Notes: generated by a model not told the origin, from the letters alone. A stretch of DNA of 64,000 nt from Nemopilema nomurai (GCA_003864495.1 ML133432.1:1116001-1180000), one strand, 5' to 3'; positions 25,201-37,600 are shown, counted from the stretch's first letter. A program made the numbers and translations.

Positions 25201-28200
25201 ACTTCCAGAAAGGAATCCGTCTACATCATTGAAAACAATGTCACCCTGTCAAGATAGATAGGCTTTCTTTACTTTTCAAGAGTCCTAAGTAGGATTTTGT
25301 TTCGTGCTGTTGATTGGCCAATATAAAAGAGCCAATCAATCTTGTCATTGTAGTGTTAGTGTCAAACCCTGTCAGTGTATTAATTATCCAGGACAAAAAA
25401 GACTTCAGTTTTGAGTTTTTGCTTCTCTACATGACCTAACAATACTATTAATACAAAAAACGAGATAGCATGGACGCCTTTATTGAACATTTGCAAAAAT
25501 TTTGTATAGAAATATTTATCGTCTTATAGTTGAAGTTAACTTTTGAGAAATCCTTAGATATTTTTGTGATGATTTCAGCCAACCAAAAAAAGTGGATAAG
25601 AGATTTGAGCTGACATTTAAAGATGGAAAAGCTGTTTTGCCAGACGGTGAGAAAGCACAAGAATTCCTCACATTATGTATTGCTAGTTTGTAATGCCACG
25701 AACAGATCGTTTATCTGTGGATTCACTGCTTGTATATTAAGTCTTTTACGATCGTAGTTTGTTAATGTCATCATGTTCGCACCTCGTAGAAGCCTACGAT
25801 CTTCCGAGCTCGAAGAAAGCCGGTTTGGAGCTGTTGGAGCCTGATATTGAAGATGATGAAGATTTTGAAGATGCCGATAATGACTCAAGAGAAGAGATGG
25901 CTGATGAGGGGGAAGATGAGAGTGAAGACGGAGATGAAGATGATGGTAGTGAGGAAGATGGAGAAGAGGAAGATGATGCAGAGGAAGATGACGGAGAGGA
26001 AGATGATGGAGAGGATGACGAAGATGATGAATCTAATGGAGACGAAGATGCCAGAGTTGGTGATGCAAAAACAGACATTAAGTCAAGAAGTGGGAAATCT
26101 AGTGCTGAAGAGCCCAAAGTCACGGTGCTTATTTTCAGCTATGTTACTTTGTATGACAAGCGTACTCATTTCGTCTCGTGTCTCAAGTTTTGGGTCCCTA
26201 GTAAACAGAACCCTAAATTATACTTTGAAACGGTTTTAGTATAAATGGAAGTAAGCAACTTCTAATGGATACAGGTCATTTTTCAATTAGACGTAAGAGC
26301 ACATGCTTTTGAGCAAATTGTTTTGTGTTTAAAGTGGAATATATTGTTAGTTAACTAAGCGAAGTGAAATGTTCTTTTTTTCTACGTTTGTTTTCATTTA
26401 GGGCGCAGTGCCAGGCAAAGAACTACCATTTACTTTCAAAGGTATGTTTTTGTATTATTGCACCATCTTATTCTCAGAAAATCGTTCGACATCAAGTCAA
26501 ACCTTCTGTATACTGAAAAATTGTAATTCTCAACTTTGAGTCGATAAGCAAACCCTTATTTTTTGTAGCCCCAAGCAATTTGTCAACCTTTCTCTCCATG
26601 GTTGAAGGATGGTAAGAACCCTCGATTTCTTTATTTTTGAAGCTTGTCTTTAAGCCAAGAAATTCAACCATACGGGAAAAATATTTCCCAAGCATACTAA
26701 TATCTTCTGCTTGAAGGCATGTTATTGTTTATTATTTAACTAATTGATGTTAAGAAGTCTCATGTCTCATTAGTTTGGCAGGAAATTCGATGGGTGTATG
26801 CATATGAATGTTATGTGGCTTGAAGCATCGCGTTTTGTTGGGGTGTAAAAGAATAGTGTTTTTTTCATACAGTAACGAGAAAGTTTATGATTTAAGGTCG
26901 TATGAACAACAGTTATGCATCATTGATCGAATTCGCAAGTGTCATCCAGTGAAAATCGACGAAAAGAACAAGACTAAAATGGAGGTAACGTTTTGGGTTA
27001 ATTATCCTATAAATTCCTCCGTTAGATTTTTCACACTAATCGTTGGATTTTTCTAGACGGAAATAATCTTTATTTCGAATGCAACTGGTTTTAGCTTTCG
27101 ATTTGGCCTTGCATTATAGACGTCTTAAATTTGTTGGCATGTCACAGTTAATACATTTATTGAGAGCCTACTATCTTCTCCCATAGACACTGTTTGACAT
27201 ACTACTGCAGTACATTGACCAATTATGCGACCAAAAGCCCACCCCTTTTTCATTCATAAATCAATTAGCAAGGTAGGGTGATATTTTTATAGATAAGTTT
27301 TATTTGTTCTCTGGCGTTTAATTTATACTCCACAAATATTTCATTAGTTTTGTGATTTTAACTGCACTGTTGTTCAACACACGTTGCCTAAGGGAGGTCA
27401 TTTCTCTTGGCACTGCATTTAGTATGACGTATGGTCTTATTACGACATTCATGCACTAGCAAAATTTTTAATCATAAGCATGGCATGTTACTAACTCTGG
27501 TGGTAGTACCTGGTTCATAGAAGTTTATTTTCCAATCTTTACTGCATCAAAATCATAATCTTTACACCGAAACCAAGTTGGAATACAACCTATGCGCTGT
27601 CAAGCCAAAAATCCTTTCATCGTTTTTGACTATAGTTTCCTTTTTAATTTATGGAGATTACTTTTAGATTTACCAGGATTATTTGCTTCTTTGTTGATTT
27701 GTTGGGCTTTTTGATTTCCAGTAAACCTTTTATCGATTCATAATAACAAATCTGGCGAAATTATTTCCGAAGGCCTCTTTTCGATTTGGTTAAAGACAAC
27801 CCCTTTCACGGTGCTTCTCAAATTCAACGCAAATTACGACACATGTTCAAGAGATTTTGGCTAAAGCAGCAAACTTCCGGTTTGTTACCTTTTGCTTTCT
27901 GTTTCAAATATTGACTATTATTTTTATTTTATATGCTGATTTTATTTCTTGTACATAATATTATTATATGCATCTTTATTATACCGTAAATCCTCGAATT
28001 ATCCCCCTGGGGACTTATTTATTTTTGATATTTTTGGATGGGGGCTTCTTTGAGGGGGGGGCTTATTCGAGTGGGGGCTTATTCAGTGGGGGCTTATTCA
28101 ACTGGGGGGCTTATAAAATTACCTGAAACATTCCACAAAAAAGATAATTTTTGAAATTTCTTTCTTTTCATAATATAAAAAATAATCTAAGTATAAAGTA

Positions 28201-31200
28201 ACATTTGATTAAATTATTAACAAAAATATAAATTTTTGTGGTAATTCACTAAAATATCAAAGGCAACCTCAGGAGTCGAAAATCAACAAGTCAAGGGGGG
28301 CTTATTTGAGGGGGGGGACTTATTGAAAATTTGTAGTTCTAGGGTGGGGGCTTATTTGAGGGTTTACGGTAAATAACTTTGAACTTCTTTGTTATTATTT
28401 TCGAGGTATTTTCTTGAAAATATGATTTTACTTACTATCTTGATTAATTCCTTCTTGAGTTGATGGTATTTTTGCTTTTAGGGGGTAGAAATTCAATGCT
28501 GGACATGAAAGAGGTATCCTTAAGTATATAACTCTTTTATTCACTTCTAATTTCGAAGTCAAAGCCACAAGAATATAGATTGTAATCAAGTGCTTTGCAG
28601 TACAAAACTTCACAATAGCAATTAAAAGCAGTTGTTGAGTACTGATTTCTGCCTTTTTTATTTTCTTCAGTTGATGCTCTTGCTGATCATTTCAAAAGTA
28701 TTCCCTGTCTCTGACTTGAAGCATGGTGTCACTACCCCCGCATTGATCTTGATGGCTGCTGTTCTCTCTAAGGTATCAGTCAAATGTAATATATTGTGAC
28801 ACTTTGAGATATGATTTTATCTTTTTTATATGTCTAACAGAAGTAAAACAATTATTCCATCCCTGTAGCAATTTTGACAGATCTCTGACTTAGCTGTATG
28901 GAGTGAATGTATACTCTTCTTATCATAATGAACTCACAAAGGAATGCTACTGTAATCTAATTGGTTTTTTAATACATTTACGTAAAGTATTTTAAATCAT
29001 GTAGTTGAGATTAATACTTTGACTTTAGCATGCATACAGTTAATTAAATGCTTTCTTAACCATAGACACATTTTCAGTCCGCATCTGATTTGCTGTCAGG
29101 ACTACTAATCTCAAATATTGTCCTTGAGGTAAGATATGGTTTGGAAGCAATTTTTTGCAAAAATATTTCTTTACTTTTAGTAATAGTAAATTAGAATAAG
29201 TGGAACAACATGTCTTTTTTCTTTTAGTTAATTTTGTCACAATTTGTAATATATGGAAATATCAAACTATCAGAGTGAATATTTGATGTGTTTCTTGAGG
29301 TCATTCTTCAAGGATCAGTAAAAACTAAATGCATTGTTTTCTAAAAATGTCTGCCAAATTAACTGTGATTAAAAAGGGTTGAAGATGTAAACAAAGCAAA
29401 CAAAGAGAACAGTACAAGTCACTATGATAAAACAAATTTGCTTTCTCACAAAACAGAAACATGGAAACCAACCAACCAAGTTTTTTTCAAAAGAGATTCT
29501 AATCGATTTTAAGATCCTTTTTAGGATCTTACAATATATTTTCCTGAAACTTCTGTAGAATTATGAAATTGTAACCAAGTATTTGTATTTTATGTGTTTT
29601 ATATTCTGTGGCTTAGCCAGTATTTGTTGCTTTGTTTGGTATATTCAACATCCTACACTTTTTGTAGTTCCACTTGTTATCAAAGCGCTTTGTACCAGAA
29701 GTCATCAATTTTCTTTGTGGAATTCTTTCAATGGCTACTAAACCTAAAAGCATCCTGAAATGTAAGTTTTTTTTCAAAGATGCCTTTCAGTCAGTTAGTG
29801 TATGTTGTGAAATTTTCCACAATTGAAAAGGAGCTGTTTCTTTTAAATTTAAGACTTAAAAAAGCTGCTACCTTTCTCTATTTACCAAATATTTTAGTAG
29901 TTTTCCCATCCCTTTTATGGGCTTATGCTTCTTTATTTTAAGTTGAATTTAACTATCTTTATCATAGATTCACCATCATTACGCATAAGCAGTAAAGCCA
30001 AGAATTGTCTGTACATGGAAGATAAAACGTAAGCTTATTCGTGTGTCTCAGCTGAGCAGCTCTAGTTAATCATTTTTCAATAACCATATCTTCTCCATGG
30101 CAGAAAAATCTTGTAATTCTCATATGGTGTGTCCCTTTTCTTGCCCACAATGACCATCCTTTTTATTTGATGCTAATTTAAAGCTTATTTTATTAAATCC
30201 AGGTGTTTCTCATTTCCAAAATAATTCCTTTTTTATATGCAGAATCATTGTTGCAAAGGGCTATTGAATTTAGGATAATTTATTGATTTTAAAAACTTAA
30301 TGCTAATTCGTGAACTTCAGCATTTTTGCATTATTTGTTTTATTGTATAGTGATGAAACAGGAAAAGTACTAAAGCTATCAGATTTGCAAAGTGCTGGCA
30401 ATGAGAAGCTAAAAAGTCTTGATATAGATACAAGGTAACTTTGATTTAGATGGTCTGACAAAATTAATTCCTTTCCTATTGAGCAAACTAGACAATATTT
30501 GATTTGTAGGTCATCGATATTTATCCATACTTTACAGTTGCCAAATACCTTTTTTTATGTTTGTTTCGTTCTTATGTGTTAGCTTGCTCTCGACTGCCTT
30601 TCATGGCATATATACAAGACTGAAAGCACAATCACATTCAAATTTTTAGATGAAAAAGGCTACAAATACTAATTGACTCAATATCTTGCATCTTGCCAAA
30701 GAATCAAATCTTTTTTCCCACTACCTTTTTGAATAAATTCACTTATAATTTCTTGCCTCTTTACTTATTTTGACAAGATTGTGTACTCTGTTATGATCCA
30801 AATTTGTTTTGTTTTACTGTTGGAATAAGAATTCTAGGAAGATATATTTCTATTATTTTTTACAAAATTTGATAAAGTTAGTATAAAATTACTGCTATGC
30901 GACTATAGATTTTTCCAACTTTAAAAGGCCAGCTGATTCTTTTTTTTTAGAAGCCTAAATTTATTGATGTGATAAATCCTCTTCGTCTAGGGTATCCATT
31001 ATCAAAATGGGTGTTGCTTTAACAAAAAGATTTGCTGAGCTGTACAAGGACCTTTCATCATACGCTGAAGTATTTGCTCCTGCATTAGAATACATGAACT
31101 TGTATGTATCACTTTTCATTATACTTGTACATCATTTTAGTGATGTTTCTTAAAAATTATGTAGTTTTAGTTTTAGAACCATATTGCCCTAAAAGACCTG

Positions 31201-33034
31201 GATTGCAATTGAGTGTGGTTAATTGTGTAGCATGCTTGTATGCACTTTGAAACCTTCATTGCAAACTGATTAACCAATCATGTTTTATTATATTTTGCTA
31301 TTGATGTAAGACTTTGTAATCAATGCTTCAGTTCAGTAACAAGGCTGTCAGGGTTGATTAAAAAGTTGCCAGTAATTTGTTAATTTAGTATTTTTGTTAT
31401 TGAGCCTCTATAACAAATTATCACCCGATCAAGGTTCACATATTGCATGTTTGGATGTAATTTTATATTTCAAGCCTAAGGAACATTGCTGAATGAATAT
31501 ATTATTGCTAATGAAGTCAAAGTTGTTTATTGACTTTTTACAAAGCTCGTAACTAATTGTTGGGGCCACAGGGTATTCATTGCATCATAATTCATTTATT
31601 AGATCCATTTTCTCTCTTAGTATTCCACAAGATCGATTTCCTCAGAGTATACAGGTAGCTGGTTTTTCATACTTATCAGTTTTTTTTACTTTCAGTTCTA
31701 TGTTTTTCAACAATGCAGTAGCCATAGTATTCAACCTGTTTGTTTGTATTAATTCTTTCCATTAAGTCTAAAGATAATAGCTTTGGGGGAGTTGGAAAAA
31801 GTAAGTTTGCAGACAGGCTACAGCATGGAAAAACCTGTTTACATTATTTGCTATATTCAAATGATTCACAAAGAATGATTCTCGCTTGCAAGTTATAAAA
31901 AGCAAAGCAATTTACAAATGTTTTGGTTTCTGAGTGGATTAGATTGATAAAACATGTGCTTTAATTAGAAGAATGTTATAAGATTGAGATTATTTTGTAG
32001 GAGCAAATCTCACAGCTCCACGAATTGCTGGAGAAGAGCACAGAACGTCAACCTTTGACACTGCTTCATAGAAAACCTATCCCTTTGCCACTACTGGAGC
32101 CTAAATTTGACGAAAGGTGAATCTTTTTCTGTAAAAAATTTTCAGGGGTTTATAAACTGAAGTCTTGTTTTATACTTTTGATGTGTTGATGTTTTGTTGA
32201 AACATTTCTTAATCACCATAATGTGCTCATCCATAAAACTGTAGAGAGCATTATTATTTTTGTTTTTGTCTCCCTGATTAATGTGTCAACTCTGTTTTAG
32301 CTATGAAGTTACATCAAAGAGAAAGTCTAAAGACAAAGCATCCAATGAGCGTAGCAAGCTAAAATATAAATACAAAAATGAATTGAAGGTATGCTTGAAT
32401 AACTTTTTTTCTCTTGAATAACACTTTTGAAGACTTTTAGCTAATAGACATGGCTTTGAAACATCTTATTTTTGTTATTTGTTTTTTATCAGTTTTTTTA
32501 TTATATAAGTTTATAGTTATAAGTTTTTATTGATATCATCTTGTGATAGGGTGCAATAAGGGAAATTCGCAAGGACAGTGCATTCTTGGCAAAGGAAAAG
32601 TTACAACAAACCATTCAAAGGTCTTTATTTATATTCAACATTATTTTCTAACATCAAGTTTTTTAGTTGGACCATGATGTTATCTAAGAATTATTTCTCA
32701 AGATTGTTGTAGATCATGAAATTTTCTAGCCTGATGAATTTAGCACTACCACAAACAGGAAACTCAAATTTCATAGTATAACTAGTTCAAGTTATCTATG
32801 ACATTCAGTTATCTATGACATTCATTGGTATGAATGATGCCCCTGTCATGCTGTAAGAGAGAAACCTCAGTAGAAAAGATGATGACATTATTTTGCAATA
32901 AATTAAGATTGGTTGTATCTTTATTTTTCAGGGATGCTGATCGCAGAAATAAGACAAAAGAGATTGAAAGGCAACTTGCAGAGCAGCAAGGAGAGCTTAA
33001 AGCACTTGATAAGCTTAAGAAGAAGAAAAGATAA
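19244..33034 (+). CDS. NOP14: NOP14, nucleolar 40S ribosome-assembly protein
   Basis: NOP14 acts in the SSU processome for 18S rRNA maturation and 40S export. 29 exons: 19244-19423, 19840-19881, 20020-20112, 20231-20366, 20583-20650, 21672-21737, 22027-22119, 22597-22671, 23082-23150, 24994-25070, 25579-25646, 25790-26124, 26402-26441, 26569-26611, 26873-26984, 27187-27272, 27722-27879, 28482-28513, 28671-28772, 29078-29128, 29668-29761, 29968-30028, 30351-30434, 30991-31101, 31621-31654, 32001-32116, 32301-32388, 32550-32620, 32932-33034. Total 896 codons, near the human length. Matching landmarks: NPFELRINRQKFKIIGRK, GLPGVSRAKA, DEDLTHYGQSL, a long acidic block (exon 12), VFPVSDLKHGVTTPAL, GAIREIRKDSAFLA and a lysine-rich end. 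ATG 19244 is the first in frame. Intron 7 begins with GC (cgg|gcaagt). Exon 17 carries two compensating frameshifts. Introns 7, 9 and 17 contain mobile elements. Confidence 0.95.
22187..22338 (-). mobile_element. tRNA-like SINE, copy 2 (more complete)
   Basis: On the minus strand: head 'gaggggcagtgtgaataaatggct', a 40-bp segment, box A-like 'tagctcacttggtaga', box B-like 'gagtttgagtccc', and tail 'ttatttttccgcactctctatg'. The tRNA-like part spans about 22292-22220. It lies in NOP14 intron 7, antisense to the gene. The head before the tRNA-like part is shared with the copy at 16746. Confidence 0.75.
23341..24520. mobile_element. Foldback (long inverted-repeat) element in NOP14 intron 9
   Basis: Left arm 23341-23644 and right arm 24227-24520 are near-perfect reverse complements over about 300 bp, separated by ~580 bp of unrelated sequence. 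Outer ends read 'agggtaagtccatatcaaat' and, reversed, 'agggtaaatccatgtcaaat'. TAAA flanks both sides and may be part of a target duplication. The arms translate to matching 70-residue stretches only because they are copies; no transposase is visible. It resembles a non-autonomous foldback DNA transposon. Confidence 0.85.
27984..28369. mobile_element. TA-flanked MITE-like element with G-rich internal repeats
   Basis: Ends are CCGTAAATCCTCGAA on the left and the inverse of CCGTAAACCCTCAAA on the right, flanked by TA on both sides. Inside both ends are repeated units of the form 'gggggcttatt(c/t)', at least seven in all. The body is AT-rich and non-coding. Size 386 bp. The structure fits a non-autonomous element with TA target duplication; its family is not certain. 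It lies in NOP14 intron 17. Confidence 0.75.
28587..28620 (-). repeat. Dispersed 33-bp repeat, copy 1
   Basis: 'caagtgctttgcagtacaaa' followed by 'acttcacaatagca' on the plus strand. It matches 40752-40784 at about 30 of 33 bases. It is probably a fragment of the same retroelement family, listed in minus orientation to match the element at 40.7 kb. Confidence 0.5.
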
Positions 33035-33041
33035 AATAGTG

Positions 33042-33047
33042 TTTATT
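33042..33047 (-). terminator. Poly(A) signal candidate for LIPT1
   Basis: AATAAA on the minus strand, about 300 nt after the LIPT1 stop and only 8 nt beyond the NOP14 stop codon on the other strand. If used, the LIPT1 3' UTR would run to the end of the NOP14 coding region. Confidence 0.5.
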
Positions 33048-33320
33048 AGAATTAATTCTTTATGATATTTCACTGTGAGGCTATGCTTGCTAGCTAAACC
33101 TACCAAGCATCTACTAATCAGGCAACGTTTTTCCATCAGGGGTTTTTAATTTGTCTGATTTGTCAACAAAATACCCCTCTTTGACATTGCTCTTTGGTTT
33201 TTTATACCTGCATTAAGAATGAAAGCCTAAGAAGTAGGAAGCTTAACAGAAAAGTGTAGTACTCAAAGAACAAAATGATGTAAGGAAACAAATTATGCTA
33301 TAAAAAGATATTGTCATCAT

Positions 33321-33326
33321 ATTAAA
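33321..33326 (+). terminator. Poly(A) signal candidate for NOP14
   Basis: ATTAAA, the common variant signal, 287 nt after the NOP14 stop and 20 nt before the LIPT1 stop codon on the opposite strand. Confidence 0.4.
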
Positions 33327-33345
33327 ATCAATTTGAGAACATAGA

Positions 33346-34491
33346 TCAGTGGAAAAGATAATCTATCCATTCTGCAATTTCTTTTATGATTTCTTTTCCT
33401 TGGAAGTTGCTAAAATAGTTGTTTGAGAGTTGGTAGCTTAGCACTGCTAATATATCAAATCGCTCAAACCTGATACCAACCAGTTTTTCAACAAAATTCG
33501 ATATGATTAACTCCAACATGCTATTATTACAGTCAACATCTATTTCTGAGATAAAACCTTTGTTTATGACCATTTTCAAATTCACTGTTGCAAAGGGAAA
33601 TTGTTTCTTGGCTTGAAAGCTGAACTTTGGTGTTTTTCCATAGTTCCAATCCCAGTCCAAGAAATAATTCTTCTTCTGCAGAATATTTTGTGGTTGACTT
33701 GTCAGTAATGGGTCAACTTCATTAAAGCATTCTTTGAAGCTGACTGCCTTGTTCATTGGAAGGTGCTGTCGAACAAAGGCTTTTGCCAACCCTGTTGTTA
33801 TTTCTTCCCAGTTAAATGATGTTGAATCTGTGAATAAGTTCTTTGTCTTTGATCTCACACTCTTTGTTGCATTTGAATCAATACCAGTATAATTTGGCTC
33901 AAGGACTGAATCAAGCATACTTGTGTCTACATTACATAGCAATGTGCAGTGGTGGTATGCCTTTTTTAGACCCAGCTTTGCAGCAGTGCCAGATATTTTA
34001 TATCTAGATTGTAAAACCAAGTCGTCTCTTTCGTTTAACGTAACATCAAAGTCATGAAAGTTTCTTAAAAAATTTGCTAAAAATTCCAGATTTCTTTTTC
34101 GATTATAATCTGCTCTATCTGTGAAAAACGTACAGTTAATGTTACCATGGTCGTGATAAACTGTACCACCACCACTTTTCCTTCTGACCAAATTAATTTC
34201 TTGGGATTTCATTATCTCTAAATTACATTCTTTCCACGGGTTCTGATGCCTCCCAATTACAACTGTTGGCTTATTTCTCCAAAGAAATAACGTATTTGTG
34301 TTTTCGTGGTCTATATTCTCGTGTACCCAATCCTCAAAGGCCAAATTAACGAAAGGGTCGTCAGAAACGGATCTGTAAACTTGCACAGACTTGCTCCTTC
34401 TTGGCGTAATTCTTCGTACTCCATTGATGATAGCACTGCTTTTTAAGCATCCCATCTCGAAACAACGCTGAGCACGGATTCCAAACAACAT
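33346..34491 (-). CDS. LIPT1: LIPT1, mitochondrial lipoyl(amido)transferase
   Basis: LIPT1 transfers lipoyl groups to the E2 subunits of the mitochondrial 2-oxoacid dehydrogenases. Single-exon protein of 381 residues in the biotin/lipoate A/B ligase family. The start used is ATG at 34491-34489. The first ~35 residues are rich in arginine and lysine with few acidic residues, as in a mitochondrial presequence. Family motifs are in order: DPFVNLAFEDW (45-55), FLWRNKPTVVIGRHQNPWKE (69-88), RRKSGGGTVYHDHGNIN (103-119, the ligand loop) and YKISGTAAKL (164-173, with the conserved lysine). The C-terminal ~100 residues correspond to the accessory domain, including a W-x-Y-G-KTPKF segment. Length agrees with vertebrate LIPT1 (about 373). 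It faces SLU7 across a 158-bp shared upstream region and converges on NOP14. It could be called a lipoate-protein ligase A homologue, but as the animal member it is LIPT1. Confidence 0.95.
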   Translation of the reverse strand: MLFGIRAQRCFEMGCLKSSAIINGVRRITPRRSKSVQVYRSVSDDPFVNLAFEDWVHENIDHENTNTLFLWRNKPTVVIGRHQNPWKECNLEIMKSQEINLVRRKSGGGTVYHDHGNINCTFFTDRADYNRKRNLEFLANFLRNFHDFDVTLNERDDLVLQSRYKISGTAAKLGLKKAYHHCTLLCNVDTSMLDSVLEPNYTGIDSNATKSVRSKTKNLFTDSTSFNWEEITTGLAKAFVRQHLPMNKAVSFKECFNEVDPLLTSQPQNILQKKNYFLDWDWNYGKTPKFSFQAKKQFPFATVNLKMVINKGFISEIDVDCNNSMLELIISNFVEKLVGIRFERFDILAVLSYQLSNNYFSNFQGKEIIKEIAEWIDYLFH

Positions 34492-34649
34492 TTTCAAAAT
34501 TTACATAAACCATCTAAATTGAAATAGAAGTTATCCATGTGAGTATTTACGAATATTTTCTGAAAGCAGCGTGCAAGTATGCCATTATGTTTTAACCTCG
34601 ACTTAAGCAGTTGTTGTTGCTGTGAAAATAAATCGATGAACGACAGAAG
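34492..34649. promoter_or_regulatory. Short bidirectional promoter region between LIPT1 and SLU7
   Basis: The start codons of LIPT1 (-) and SLU7 (+) are only 158 bp apart and divergent, so both transcripts must start in or near this interval. No TATA box is seen. An upstream ATG at 34636 opens a 22-residue frame overlapping the SLU7 start (34636-34704), if the SLU7 transcript begins before it. Confidence 0.6.
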
Positions 34650-37600
34650 ATGGCGTCGACAAAGACAGAAGCCCCAAAAGACGATAAAAATGACAAGAAA
34701 ATGAGCCGGTTGGATTGGAAGAAACAGAAAGAGCTCGAGGAAGCAAGAAAAGCTGGGACAGCACCCCCTGAGGTGGATGAAAGTGGAAGGTATATAGCGA
34801 TTTCTTTATGGTAATCAAGTTTGTAATCACGGGAGAATTTCTGCACACTACTAACGAAGACGTAAATATTTGAAGAAATCATTATAGAAGTAATTCAAAA
34901 ACACGCCGTAGGTGCTTCAGAATTTTCTCTTAATTCAGCTAAAACTGTAATGAGACGAAGAACAAAGCTTTTAAGCTACCACTGCGAACATTTATTTGAT
35001 TTGCACACTGCAATAGTCCAGGTAACATAGAACAAAGAGTTTGCAATTGAAATGAGGCTCTTGGTAGGCAGCGAAGGCCTCACGCGTCAAATGATCTGCA
35101 ACCCTTAGTTAAACTTGCTATTTAGCTCTTTCAGATGAAATGAGTAAATGTGCTAATCGAGTGTAAAACACACACATATGTAAGATTCTGCAAAGTCAAC
35201 CTTATGGCCATCAATTTGTAGTTCAACAAGATCCTCAACTGGAAGAAATTTGCCTTTTTTGCAAAATATTATCACTTTCTTGCTTTGATATAGCAAAAGA
35301 TGATAAGATGATCTCATTTAGACTTACTTGAATATCAGAGTTAATATCTTGGGCAGTTTCATCATGTGATTATGTTGTTGTGTCATCGGCAAAAAGCATC
35401 ACTTCTTGAGAGGAGACTTGTGAAGGTAAATCATTTAAAAAATGAGAAAGAGCTACAGCCCTAGTAAAAAGCCTTGTGGCACACCCATCTCTACTTTGGC
35501 AGAGTTGGAGAGATTGGCTTTAAAGTCCACTAGTAATGTCTTGTTAGTAAGATAAGATGTGAGCATTATGTAGTCAGGTTAATAAAAGGATATGGTGGTC
35601 AACAGTGTCAAATGCCTTGCATAGGTCTAAGGATATGGCTTCTGTCATTGTGCAGGTATTCATATCTTTATCAATCAAATCATATAAGTGAATCAGTGCT
35701 GTAGCCGTTGAATGTCAAATTTGTCCTAGAAGCTGTCTTTTCTCTTGCTAGTGTTTTTCACATATGTTGTTTTGTACAATGTAATTGATTTTATTTTCCA
35801 TATAATTGTTTTAAAATTGTGAAAAATATAATTATAGGCTTAAGCTGAAAAGCATAAACTTTTAATTTATGACATTGCTTTGTAGCTGTTTTCATGTATA
35901 TCAATAACCTTGTGAAAGAAATAATAGCAAGTGGTTCATGAAATTAGATGAAAGAAGTTTTGATTTAATACATTGCCTAATTGATACTAATTTTATTTGT
36001 TTTGTGACCATGACAGTGTTCCTGGTTTGATTCTGACTTGCAGACGGGTCTCAGTTCTATCAGCTGTTATTCAATACCTCTAGGTAGACTATCAGCTCTA
36101 TCAACTAGAGTTAAGACATAATAAGAGGTTAGGAACGACACAAAAACAAGATGAAATATCCTACCACATGATTCTTGGCTCAGGATGATGCACTCTCAAT
36201 GGTGCATTCTCCAACTGTCAATACAGATTAGATGCCTATCTTTACTTTTTTTCAGTTTTACCTGTTGAAATGGTTTCATTCTACCTCTTGCCTTCTTTGA
36301 TTAAGTTTAGCTTATTAATATCTCAATATGTTAGCATCTAATAGTTTTCTCATGTTTACTATTTCTTTTTTAGAGATATCAATCCTCATATTCCACAGTA
36401 TATCAAGTCAGTTCCCTGGTATCTTGGAGAAGACCGGTAGGCTAATTTCTAAATTCATTTGTTTGTCACATGTCACATATACCTTATGTAACCAAACTGA
36501 TATTATATATTGTGTATGGTTTCTGAAATATTTCTCACTTGTCAGAAATTGGTTCAATTTTGTTTTTGCATTTAGTCCAACCCTAACGCACCAAAGGCCC
36601 CAAGATGAGAAGCAGAAGAAGTTTGCAGGTCTTGATGATGTTTATATTAGAGGAAAAACAGCTGTGAGTTTTATTTTCTTCTATGTATTGTATTTATATG
36701 ATGAAATAAAAAATTCTATATATTGATCTTGCTAAGATGTGGTAACTTCAGGGTTACAGTAAACATTTTCAATGTGAAATTTGGCTTTCCCTTTCCTAAA
36801 GGCCAAACTGTTCATGGAATCTGGGTAAACTTTATATCATTAGATGCACAAGATTGAAGCGTATCCAGCCATATCAAAATTATTGACAAATAATGTGAAA
36901 TGACATTTTCCAAGCGAATAAGCTATTTTGTACCCTTGCATTTGAGGTAACAAAATCTGACTTATACCAGCAGAAAGTGCCGATCCTGAGCTACCTTTGT
37001 GTCTCAGATTTTTTAAATTCCTCCTCGTCTTAAAACTATACTCTGTCAAAAATTGGCAAACAACTTTTCCACCCTCCCGTAGCTGTATTTGGGTATAAAA
37101 GATGGAACAGAGCAAATAAAAAAATTTGAGACACACTTCGTTTGCCCGACGTCGGCCCTGGCCGTGTGCGAATTTTCGTGCCATTCGATTGATTCCTTGG
37201 GTACAAAATAGCTTTTTCATACCTGTATGTAGAGGAGTTTTGAGTCCGGAGAAAACGGGATTTTACTGATCGCACTTGCAAGATACACATCGGGATCATG
37301 TTACCAACAATGTAATCCGGGTCAAGTAGTTTAGGCTTAAGATCAATTAGCGTCTTTAAATAGGCACAACGATTCATGGATGTGCCATACTCTCACACAA
37401 ACCACAAGAAGCAGAGCAATGATAATCGGCTTAATAGGTCGAGCAATTTGAAAACCGCTGCTAGAAACTTATGGATAAGGAAATTATGGAAACCTTCGTT
37501 TATATGGGATTTTCTCCATTTTCAAAACTTCTTCTAGTCTCAAACATGGTATCATTATGTTGCTTATTAATTCGGCTATCAGAATGTGAAGAAATCGAAA

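Noticed and set aside
25794..26123. Serine-rich minus-strand frame of 109 codons
   Set aside because: It is the antisense shadow of the Asp/Glu-rich NOP14 exon 12.
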